NCBI GenBank assembly: GCA_017996675.1
Contig: JAGOGN010000106.1
Coordinates: 1-5,683 of the forward strand
Direction of reading: 5' to 3'
Length of the DNA stretch: 5,683 nt
Origin: Lachnospiraceae bacterium
Lineage (GTDB): Bacteria; Bacillota_A; Clostridia; Lachnospirales; Lachnospiraceae
A model generated the notes under the pieces. It worked only from the letters and a program-made list of their open reading frames with translations. It searched no databases and was not told where the DNA came from. This document shows positions 1 through 5,683 of the stretch, one piece after another. Numbering within the stretch: position 1 is the stretch's first letter; each line of letters begins with the position of its first letter. A program made the translations under genes and the position numbers.

Positions 1-161
1 CCATCTCTCTTCTCCTCATCCTGAAACTCTATCACAGTTTTGCAACGTTCCTTTGCTGTCCTCGTCTTCCCACATCCCTTGGGGCCAATTATGCTAATTG
101 CATTGAAAGCTTCCATTCTCCTGTCTATTTCATCATCTATTATTCTTCTGACATATTCCAT
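1..161 (-). CDS. AAA+ ATPase of the AAA_14/DUF4143 type, N-terminal part (cut by left window edge)
   Basis: The visible N-terminus (53 complete codons) begins MEYVRRIIDDEIDRRM and carries a textbook Walker A P-loop, GPKGCGKT, at residues 26-33 (positions 86-63), followed by a hydrophobic strand and an acidic FQDEEKRD stretch. The pattern of an E/D/R-rich first helix, then 'AFNAISIIGPKGCGKT', is typical of the AAA_14 ATPases that usually carry a C-terminal DUF4143 domain. That domain, Walker B and the sensors would lie left of the window and are not seen. The family is common in anaerobic Firmicutes; its substrate is unknown, and it is often discussed as accessory or toxin-antitoxin-like. The ATG at 161 is preferred because GTAAAGGAG lies 10 nt upstream. 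An in-frame TTG two codons earlier (167) is possible but only 4 nt from that site. The gene has its own promoter, so it is probably independent of the remnants upstream. Confidence 0.82.
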   Translation of the reverse strand, partial: MEYVRRIIDDEIDRRMEAFNAISIIGPKGCGKTRTAKERCKTVIEFQDEEKRD

Positions 162-171
162 GACCAAATCA

Positions 172-178
172 CTCCTTT
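172..178 (-). promoter_or_regulatory. Ribosome binding site AAAGGAG of the AAA+ ATPase
   Basis: Reading the minus strand, AAAGGAG ends at 172, leaving 10 nt to the ATG at 161 and about 4 nt to an in-frame TTG at 167. The match to the anti-Shine-Dalgarno sequence is strong. The spacing is slightly long for ATG and slightly short for TTG, so the start is not completely settled. Confidence 0.6.
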
Positions 179-185
179 ACCATTA

Positions 186-215
186 ATTATCACACTTTTT
201 TTTCCTATCTGCAAA
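186..215 (-). promoter_or_regulatory. Extended -10 sigma-A-type promoter for the AAA+ ATPase
   Basis: On the minus strand the -10 hexamer GATAAT (191-186) has an extended -10 TG one base upstream (194-193, TGTGATAAT). A candidate -35, TTTGCA (215-210, 4/6 to TTGACA), lies 18 bp upstream across an A-rich spacer. Transcription would start near 179, giving a leader of only about 18 nt that is essentially the ribosome binding site. The repeat array at 228-281 lies immediately upstream of the -35, where an activator, an UP element or a repressor could act. Assigned from consensus only. Confidence 0.5.
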
Positions 216-227
216 TCCGATTTTATA

Positions 228-281
228 TTTTTCGAATGATTTGTTTTGTGTTTTTCGAGTAATTTGTTTGATGTTTTTCGA
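228..281. repeat. Three TTTTTCGA elements at an exact 23-bp period
   Basis: TTTTTCGA occurs at 228-235, 251-258 and 274-281, spaced exactly 23 bp apart. The first two full units (228-250 and 251-273) match at 19 of 23 positions, sharing TTTTTCGA and ATTTGTTT. The third unit is conserved mainly at its first 9 bases and at its last five (TGATG), and it overlaps the 3' end of the Fe-S pseudogene. On the minus strand each element reads TCGAAAAA. The array sits 13 bp upstream of the -35 of the AAA+ ATPase, so a cooperative operator or curved upstream element is plausible. A period of about two helical turns would place the elements on nearly the same face of the helix. Confidence 0.6.
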
Positions 282-287
282 GCTTTA

Positions 288-869
288 TCACTGATGGCAT
301 TTAATATATTCATCTACCTCATCATGATATAACACCAAATCCAACTCCTGTGGCTCGGTAGGTTCATTCAAAAGCAGATCCACCAAATGGTGTGGCATCT
401 TACTCCCAATTTTCATTTCCTTAATATAGGAAACACAGTATACAACTACATCTTCACATGGCATTTGTGCAGCTCTCTTTTTCTGAAATTCATGAACCTG
501 CGGTTTTTGCCTAAAAGAGCATGAATCATGGACGGAAACGCACAAACCATTATATTGTGGTACTTCCAGTGTAGGCAAAAAATCCAGAAGTTCCCATATC
601 GAAATTGTATTCACACCCTCGTAAAGTGATCGAAAACGTCTGTCACAACCTGCACAATTATTTACAATCGTTGAACCTTTTGGCAGGTTCGGATCATGGT
701 GACAACAAATGTTATGCATTTACATTTTAGGAAAATACTGTTGTAAAATTGCAAGCAGTTTAAGCTCAGCATCCGGTTTGTAAATACTAAGCGCACACCC
801 TGGATTAAAATAAATCTGCTCGTAGTTAATATCCAATAAAGAAACACTTTCTATTATTTTTGAATTCAT
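288..869 (-). pseudogene. CCG-domain (Fe-S)-binding protein, broken by an in-frame stop and an internal deletion
   Basis: The reading frame starts at ATG 869 (GGGCGGAG upstream, 5 nt spacer). It encodes 49 residues including IYFNPGCALSIYKP, hits TAA at 722-720, and resumes in the same frame with ATG 719 for 143 residues to TGA at 290-288. Across the stop the protein reads continuously: PKM-stop-MHNICCHHDPNLPKGSTI, then NNCAGCDRRF, HDSC..KPQVHE, and MPCEDVVVYCVSYIK. These Cys-rich motifs resemble the cysteine-rich CCG domain of heterodisulfide-reductase-B-like (Fe-S) proteins. From my recollection of that family (about 235-240 aa), the step from QVHE directly to FQKKRA (near 491-486) lacks about 40 residues, including the CCGD motif. 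A Tyr also stands where a second Cys is usual in YCVSC. The junction TAA-ATG could permit reinitiation, but loss of cluster ligands argues for a nonfunctional product. The family is recognised with fair confidence; the exact substrate is unknown. Confidence 0.75.
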
Positions 870-903
870 TTTCGCTCCGCCCAACTTCTAGAGTTTATTC
901 TAA

Positions 904-923
904 ATGAGTGATTCATCTCTCAT
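904..923. promoter_or_regulatory. 20-bp dyad, candidate operator of the Fe-S gene
   Basis: The plus strand reads ATGAG-T-GAT-TC-ATC-T-CTCAT, a symmetric dyad with 16 of 20 positions matching. The only mismatches are at the symmetric positions 909/918 and the central two bases. It lies directly downstream of the -10 box (925-930) of the minus-strand Fe-S gene, covering the expected transcription start. That is the classical placement for a dimeric repressor such as a MarR, GntR or TetR protein. A two-base centre leaves no room for a hairpin loop without opening pairs, so a DNA-binding site is more likely than an RNA structure. No regulator gene is visible in the window. Confidence 0.45.
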
Positions 924-924
924 A

Positions 925-930
925 ATTATA
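925..930 (-). promoter_or_regulatory. -10 box TATAAT upstream of the Fe-S pseudogene
   Basis: A perfect TATAAT on the minus strand lies 55 nt upstream of the ATG at 869. The -35 region at 953-948 (TAGATT) is weak, 3/6, with a 17-bp spacer, which suggests a regulated or weak promoter. The dyad at 904-923 covers the predicted start point near 918. Confidence 0.45.
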
Positions 931-953
931 TAGCAGGTGCTCCCATAAATCTA

Positions 954-969
954 TATGATTCTATGATTC
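954..969. repeat. Perfect 8-bp tandem duplication (TATGATTC x2)
   Basis: TATGATTC occurs twice head to tail at 954-961 and 962-969, between the ABC remnant and the Fe-S promoter. It is short and may be replication slippage. No function is evident. Confidence 0.4.
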
Positions 970-981
970 CTAGCCTATTTG

Positions 982-1419
982 CTATTCCAACACCTTGGAC
1001 AAAAATTCTTGCAACCTAGGATTTTGGGGTGTTTCCAATACATCTTTTGGTTTCCCGTCCTCTGCAACCACTCCGTTATCCAAAAAAATTACTCGAGAAG
1101 CTACCTCTTTGGCAAATTCCATTTCATGAGTCACACAAATCATAGTCATTCCAGAACGTGCCAATTCCTTCATTACCTCCAACACTTCTTTCACCATTTC
1201 CGGATCCAGTGCTGAGGTTGGTTCATCAAAAAGAATCACATCCGGCTCCATCGCAAGCGCTCTGCAAATAGCGGCTCTCTGCTTTTGCCCTCCCGAAAGC
1301 TGTTGCGGATATTGAGTGGCTTTGTCTGCTAATCCTACTCGCTCTAGCAAACTAAGCGCTCTTTCCTCTGCTTCTTCCTTTGATTTTTTTGTTTGTTCTT
1401 TTTCCTCATTAATATCCAA
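982..1419 (-). pseudogene. Amino-acid (GlnQ-type) ABC transporter ATPase, C-terminal remnant lacking Walker A
   Basis: The 145-residue frame contains the second half of an ABC ATPase: a helical-subdomain tail ([18 protein letters not shown]), signature LSGGQ at residues 41-45, Walker [13 protein letters not shown] at 61-72, switch His98 in CVTHEM, and a C-terminus [17 protein letters not shown] as in polar-amino-acid importers. Full members are about 240-250 aa, so roughly 105 N-terminal residues with the Walker A P-loop and Q-loop are missing. An in-frame TGA lies a few codons upstream of the putative TTG start (1419), so no upstream extension rescues it. Family-like sequence begins near residue 13 (about 1383); the preceding Lys/Glu-rich residues are not recognisable as ABC and probably mark the deletion junction. 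No permease or binding-protein gene is adjacent. Without Walker A the product cannot bind ATP normally. The domain is not otherwise frameshifted, so the truncation may be recent. Confidence 0.85.
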
Positions 1420-1474
1420 TCCTTCCCTTTCGCAGTAACTTCAATACTGCAATCCTAATTTTCGCATTGAAATG

Positions 1475-1504
1475 ATTATATCTTCTTATGCATAATTATG
1501 TAAT
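1475..1504 (-). promoter_or_regulatory. Promoter-like -35/-10 pair upstream of the ABC remnant
   Basis: On the minus strand ATTACA (1504-1499, 4/6 to TTGACA) is followed after 18 bp by a perfect TATAAT (1480-1475), predicting a start near 1468. An AAGGGAAGG stretch precedes the TTG at 1419 but abuts it too closely for good initiation. The promoter may have belonged to a gene now deleted. This AT-rich DNA makes chance matches likely. Confidence 0.35.
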
Positions 1505-1526
1505 ATAAAGTCATAAAAATATACTT

Positions 1527-1563
1527 AAAAAACTTAAAGACACGAGTTGCGGCTCGTGTCTTT
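1527..1563 (-). terminator. Intrinsic terminator downstream of the SMC-like ATPase gene
   Basis: A perfect 11-bp stem, AAAGACACGAG (1536-1546) with CTCGTGTCTTT (1553-1563), encloses a 6-nt loop. Read on the minus strand, the stem is followed by AAG and then six T residues (1532-1527). No T tract follows in the plus direction, so it is directional. It lies 90 nt beyond the stop codon of the SMC-like gene and marks that gene as the last of its transcription unit. Confidence 0.85.
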
Positions 1564-1652
1564 GCGGTAGGATGAATCTTTATTCATTTTTGTGGAATGT
1601 AATTTGTTGTTTAGTCAAGTATATTCGACCTAATCGTACTTAACTGAACTAC

Positions 1653-4600
1653 TTACAAAAGCGACATTTGCTCACTCCTATAGAAACCATGCTCAATAGC
1701 TTCATTGCCTTCATGTGTTAGCATTTCAATATTGGAATATTTTAAAGGCTTAACAGTTGCCTTAATAAAGTTCTCAAAGCAAACTGTGATATCTGCTTTA
1801 TTTAAATCTGATAAGCAAATTAATTGCACTCTAAAATGATTTGCAATTTCAAACATCGGTTTAAGCAAATGGCCAGATGAAACTGCGCCAAAAGGATTGT
1901 CAAGAATCAATACACTGGTTAGACTTTTATCGTTGATATCTCCGTAGTCACTTCTTAAATAATTAATTAAGGATAAAATCAATGAAAAATAGGAAACCAG
2001 CTTTTCTCCACCAGAACTATTAATCTGAGTTTCTCTCCAAGTACGATATCTGGCATTCTCAGGATTGAGATCAATTTTATAAACATCTACTCGTATATTA
2101 TCTTTACCAATATACTTTCTTAACAGGCTCTGGCTTCCAATCACTCTATTTGCTGTTTTCAAGATATCAGCATCACTGCTGTTATTGTTAAGCAATTGAA
2201 CTAGTTCTTGTATACCCGTATCAAGTTCAACATTAATTGTCGCTTGTGCAACATTGGTGTCAATCTCATCTGGCATATCTATTTTTATCATCTGCTTTTT
2301 TGGTTTTTTCTCTACTATTGAGACAGCAGAGCTCTTAGCCATTGAGCGAAGTCCATCGTATATACGCCTTCCCTGGAAAACACATTGACGTAGCAAATCC
2401 GTTTTACTTTTATTAAATTCTTCCAGGTCCGTCTCAATTTGTGAAAATCTAAGCATGGTTGCTTTCATTACACCTTCTATTTGTTCAGAAAGAGTGAAAT
2501 ACTTATCTCCTTTGAAATCATCATTGTTAATCATTTTTAGAAAACTTTTAAGCGCATGTATCTCATTAAACTGATAAGAAGTCTCTTTTAATACTTCATT
2601 GGTCAACACTGCTGCCAATACTTTCTTCTCATTCGAATACGTTTTAAATGCATTCTTTAAATGATTAGAAAGTGCATTGTATTGATTTTCAATGTTTTCT
2701 TCTAATACAACCTCTTCCTTTGGTATGATTTTTTTATGTTCTTCAAGCATATTTTGTGAGCGATCTCCAAATCGAATCACTTCTCCCTTGATTTTTTTCT
2801 CTGCTTCTTTTCGCTCATTCAAATCATGAAGATTTTTCTTTGTTTCTTTTTTACGTTCTGCATAATTCCCTTGAATATTATCCTTTTCAAGCGGCAAACC
2901 ACCATAATCAAATAATGCTTTTTCAGCCAAACTATATGCTGTATCACACCCTCCGAGTTTCTGATTTGCTTTCCCTGATTCATTTTGCAAATAATCTAAT
3001 TTTTCAACGAACTCTTTGTGAGCTTGTTTTAATCCCGCGAGCACACGATCATCATATATTATTGCTCGATAATCCTCTTCTGATTGGTTATATTCAGAAA
3101 GGTTGGTTCTCTTTTCACGGATTTCTTTCAGGTAATTACTTTCACGCTCAAGAAGTACCGCGATTGCTTCGCTCTGAGAAGTTTTTAGTTCACGATACTC
3201 TTCAAGTAACCTCTCCCATTCTCCGGCTATTACTAGGCCGACCGGATAATCTCCAAGCTCAGTTTTAGCACCTTCTATTTTCCTAAAAAGTTCTTCCTTC
3301 TCATGAATCGTGATTTCCACTACATCCATATTTTTTTGTATTACTTGAATCTGATTCTGACACTCAACCAATTTGCATTTTGCATTTTCATGCTCATGAT
3401 AGGACTGGGATTGTACAACTCGCTTTTCATTTTCCTCCTCTAATCGAGATATTAAATCGGTATACTTTTCAAACCATCTTCCCAAAAGCCCAATCTGTTT
3501 TCTACATTCTTCCATATTGGAACTAATGTCACGAATTGTAAGCTCATTTTCATTTTTCTCCGCACTCAAACTTACCAGTTTTTCTTCTATTTTTGAAATC
3601 TCATCCTTGATATGCTTTTGTCCATCTTCAAAGTCCTGTCTAGAAGATTCATTAAAATCAAACATCTCCTCCGCTTTTTTTCGATGTGCTCCGTACCCTT
3701 CCAATGAACGCACATACATGCTTTTCTGATTTTCCAGTTCCTCTTTTTTCGATTTAATTTCCTCGATAAAGCCTTCTCTTGAAGAAAAATACTCTACTGA
3801 ATAGAATGCGATTGCATCGTTGTTATTTGTCTGAAGGTTTATCGCCTCTTCTAGTTGCGCATGGGTAAATACGGGAACCATAGAAGGAAGCCAATCCATA
3901 ATCTCCCGTTCCATTCCATCAAGCTTTGCTTTTTCTTTCTCATCAAGGATAATTCCATATGCAATCTCTGGATAATTCTCTAATATTTTGAGACACTGTT
4001 CTACGCTAATCTGATCCTCTAGAATTGAATTCAGATATTTCTCACAGGTTTGATACTGAATGCCTGCATGATTAAAATATTCCATTACTCGTTTTGGAAC
4101 ATGAACATATCCATTTTGGGCTGCATGAATTTCATCGTCGATCATCGCGATTTTTGTAGCTATGCTCTCTTTTTTTGCTACATAAATACTTTCCTGCCCT
4201 TTCAGATAATTTACAAGATTTCCATTGAACATATCGGATTCTTCAAGTGTGTAGATTCCGCATAGATCTCTTAAGCATTTTTCAAGGTCCGCATATTTAT
4301 CAAATTCCTTTTGTAATGCGATTTCCTCTGTTTCAAGAAGTAGTTTTCTTTGTTCGAGTACATTACTATCCGTCCAAATTTTCGCATTTCGTTCGGTAAG
4401 CTTTTTCATTCTAGCATCCTGTTTTTCTATGTCAGTCTGTAACCTTGCTTGTTTCTTGTCCATTTCAGCTTTATGTCGCCCAATCTCATCTGTTCGATAA
4501 CAACCATCCAAGTATCTTACAACGTCGATGTTAAGCGCACTGATATCTTTTTCTGTCTCGTTGCATGCATTTTTAACCGCTTCCTCCGCTCGATCATACC

Positions 4601-5683
4601 CCGTTTTTTTCTGATCTTTAGATGCCTGTGCATTCTTCAACTCAATCTGAGCTTTTTCAATCTTATCCTGCAATTTTACATATTCTTCTTTTTCATTGGC
4701 TAACTCTTCTTTCACCTTCGGATAAAGTGTATGAATTACCTGCATAACTGAAAATCCCAGGTCATTTAACCGTTCAGCGGTGTCGTCATTTTCACTTTTG
4801 GCTTTCATCTCAATTTGAGTAGCTTTTAATTTACTTTCAAGATCACTTATTTCTTTATACAGATTTGAGCAGTTCAATAAGGCAATCCGTTTGCTAGTTT
4901 CCGCCAAAGACTCTTTATTTTCTTCCCTTTCGGCTTCAATCCTACCAAGATTAGCTTCTGCTTCCTCTTTTCTTTCTTTCGCTAGATAATACTCTTCCGA
5001 ATGTTTTTCATAATCAATTTGATCCAATTCTTTTTGAGCATGTTCGATTGCGTATGCTAAAGATTTTAATGTTTCATCTATGGCTTCCTTCTTTCCAAAT
5101 AAAGCATTCGAAAATGCCGTGAAATCCTGCAGTTTCTTTTCATAATCGTCATTTCTATTCCAAACATTATGAACCATGTCATTGATCTGCAGTAAAAGGG
5201 TCTGAAAGCATTGACATGCCTCTTTTTCACTGATTAAATCCTTCTGTTTATTATACGCTTTCGCGTGTTCAATCAGCATTGTAGAAAGAGAAGAATCCTC
5301 TCCTTTGACAGAAGATTGACCAAATTTACCTTCAATTGTAGGGATCAGCAACTGATTAATCAGCTGATCGGACTCCCGAAACTTTGAAAAAAACTCTGTC
5401 ATTCCTCCTTCAACCGAATTCAATTCTTCAATAATATTTTTCCATTCTTCTTGTACAATTCCATACTCCGCTAATTTTTCCCTCCATTGCCTGTTATCAT
5501 CTGAAACGTAATAATCCAGTAATCCATTACTTTTCTTAGCTATTTCTCTAATTTCATTAAAGGATGCTGCAACAAAATTCGGCCCAACTTTCTCGGAAAG
5601 GGGCAACTTAACGATATTATAGATGTTAGCGTAATCAGAATAATGACTGATAAACGTATAATACTTTACTGGTCTTCCTTTTG
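1653..5683 (-). CDS. SMC/MukB/JetC-like coiled-coil ATPase, C-terminal 1342 residues (5' end beyond right window edge)
   Basis: The frame is open from the right edge (first full codon 5681-5679, KGRPVKYYTF...) to TAA at 1655-1653. The TTG at 5606 is internal, since 25 in-frame sense codons precede it. Numbering visible residues: 1-~130 is an N-terminal head remainder (SDDNRQWREKLAEYGI; LNSVEGGMTEFFSKF; QLLIPTIEGKF). About 195-515 is charged coiled coil rich in E/K. About 522-637 is a globular, hinge-like stretch (VPKRVMEYFNHAGI, YPEIAYGIIL, WLPSMVPVF). About 640-1110 is returning coiled coil. 1190-1342 is the C-terminal ABC head, with signature SSGGEK at 1222-1227 (SGGEK codons 2015-2001) and a Walker-B-like LILDNPFG around 1258-1265. 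The layout (head, coil, hinge, coil, head) is that of SMC, MukB, Rad50 and Wadjet JetC proteins, which hold or translocate DNA as dimers. Walker A must lie in the missing N-terminus. Unusually, Asn replaces the catalytic Glu after the Walker B Asp, and CLSDL stands where a switch His is usual. A defence or chromosome-organising role is inferred; partner genes are not visible. Confidence 0.85.
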   Translation of the reverse strand, partial: KGRPVKYYTFISHYSDYANIYNIVKLPLSEKVGPNFVAASFNEIREIAKKSNGLLDYYVSDDNRQWREKLAEYGIVQEEWKNIIEELNSVEGGMTEFFSKFRESDQLINQLLIPTIEGKFGQSSVKGEDSSLSTMLIEHAKAYNKQKDLISEKEACQCFQTLLLQINDMVHNVWNRNDDYEKKLQDFTAFSNALFGKKEAIDETLKSLAYAIEHAQKELDQIDYEKHSEEYYLAKERKEEAEANLGRIEAEREENKESLAETSKRIALLNCSNLYKEISDLESKLKATQIEMKAKSENDDTAERLNDLGFSVMQVIHTLYPKVKEELANEKEEYVKLQDKIEKAQIELKNAQASKDQKKTGYDRAEEAVKNACNETEKDISALNIDVVRYLDGCYRTDEIGRHKAEMDKKQARLQTDIEKQDARMKKLTERNAKIWTDSNVLEQRKLLLETEEIALQKEFDKYADLEKCLRDLCGIYTLEESDMFNGNLVNYLKGQESIYVAKKESIATKIAMIDDEIHAAQNGYVHVPKRVMEYFNHAGIQYQTCEKYLNSILEDQISVEQCLKILENYPEIAYGIILDEKEKAKLDGMEREIMDWLPSMVPVFTHAQLEEAINLQTNNNDAIAFYSVEYFSSREGFIEEIKSKKEELENQKSMYVRSLEGYGAHRKKAEEMFDFNESSRQDFEDGQKHIKDEISKIEEKLVSLSAEKNENELTIRDISSNMEECRKQIGLLGRWFEKYTDLISRLEEENEKRVVQSQSYHEHENAKCKLVECQNQIQVIQKNMDVVEITIHEKEELFRKIEGAKTELGDYPVGLVIAGEWERLLEEYRELKTSQSEAIAVLLERESNYLKEIREKRTNLSEYNQSEEDYRAIIYDDRVLAGLKQAHKEFVEKLDYLQNESGKANQKLGGCDTAYSLAEKALFDYGGLPLEKDNIQGNYAERKKETKKNLHDLNERKEAEKKIKGEVIRFGDRSQNMLEEHKKIIPKEEVVLEENIENQYNALSNHLKNAFKTYSNEKKVLAAVLTNEVLKETSYQFNEIHALKSFLKMINNDDFKGDKYFTLSEQIEGVMKATMLRFSQIETDLEEFNKSKTDLLRQCVFQGRRIYDGLRSMAKSSAVSIVEKKPKKQMIKIDMPDEIDTNVAQATINVELDTGIQELVQLLNNNSSDADILKTANRVIGSQSLLRKYIGKDNIRVDVYKIDLNPENARYRTWRETQINSSGGEKLVSYFSLILSLINYLRSDYGDINDKSLTSVLILDNPFGAVSSGHLLKPMFEIANHFRVQLICLSDLNKADITVCFENFIKATVKPLKYSNIEMLTHEGNEAIEHGFYRSEQMSLL

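Noticed and set aside
662..847. Minus-strand 61-aa frame spanning the stop in the Fe-S gene
   Set aside because: It is an out-of-frame reading of the Fe-S gene. The family motifs (NPGCALSIYKP before, CCHHDP after) lie in the other frame.
979..1215. Plus-strand open frame over the ABC remnant
   Set aside because: It lies opposite a frame with unmistakable LSGGQ and DEPTSALD motifs, and its His/Phe/Cys-rich translation has no recognisable domain. It is an antisense shadow.
1572..1591. Small hairpin ATGAAT-CTTT-ATTCAT followed by T residues, as a second, plus-strand terminator
   Set aside because: The stem is only 6 bp and all but one or two pairs are A-T, so it is too weak. No plus-strand gene would need it.
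2840..4703. Four plus-strand open frames (2840-3268, 3517-3729, 4050-4265, 4449-4703) inside the large gene
   Set aside because: They are opposite the continuous 1342-codon SMC-like frame. Their Phe/Leu/Ser-rich composition is what the complement of Glu/Lys-rich coiled-coil codons gives, and no ribosome binding site or motif supports them.
1653..5683. Calling the large protein a definite Wadjet JetC
   Set aside because: Architecture fits, but no JetA, JetB or JetD gene is visible, the gene is followed by a terminator instead of a nuclease gene, and the Walker B differs from the usual DE. Only an SMC/MukB/JetC-like call is supported.
1..5683. CRISPR array, tRNA, rRNA, riboswitch or insertion-sequence ends
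   Set aside because: I found no regularly spaced repeat-spacer pattern, no tRNA-like cloverleaf, no conserved riboswitch core and no long inverted repeats with transposase sequence in the intergenic stretches.

Overview
This AT-rich window looks like a piece of a low-GC Firmicutes (Clostridia) chromosome, most likely Lachnospiraceae or a close relative. The reasons are strong GGAG-type ribosome binding sites, A/T-rich intergenic DNA with sigma-A-like -10 boxes, and the protein families present. All gene content I can support lies on the minus strand, so transcription runs from high to low coordinates. Family names come from reading the sequence, not from a database search.

Layout in transcription order. 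(1) 5683-1653: most of a very large coiled-coil ATPase of the SMC/MukB/JetC type, open through the right window edge, so its N-terminal Walker A part is outside. At least 1342 codons are visible. The frame has no stop at the TTG at 5606, which is therefore not the start. It ends in an ABC-type head (SSGGEK signature, then LILDNPFG in place of the usual hhhhDE Walker B) and is followed by a clean intrinsic terminator at 1563-1527. (2) 1419-982: the C-terminal portion of an amino-acid (GlnQ-type) ABC transporter ATPase whose Walker A half is gone. (3) 869-288: a CCG-type (Fe-S)-binding protein broken by an in-frame TAA after codon 49 and apparently by an internal in-frame deletion that removed its CCGD segment. 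(4) 161-1: the intact start of an AAA+ ATPase (GPKGCGKT Walker A) of the AAA_14/DUF4143 type, cut by the left edge.

Regulatory sequence visible between the genes: a 20-bp dyad overlapping the expected start site of the Fe-S gene promoter; an extended -10 promoter for the AAA+ ATPase, preceded by three 23-bp-period direct repeats beginning TTTTTCGA; and a -10/-35 pair upstream of the ABC remnant.

The central 1.1 kb thus holds two decaying gene remnants between two apparently intact ATPases. This is typical of an accessory region or integration hot spot. The SMC-like protein is the most interesting item. It resembles the ATPases of MukBEF/Wadjet-type DNA-loop-extruding complexes, but its putative catalytic residues are unusual, and its partner genes, if any, must lie upstream beyond position 5683.
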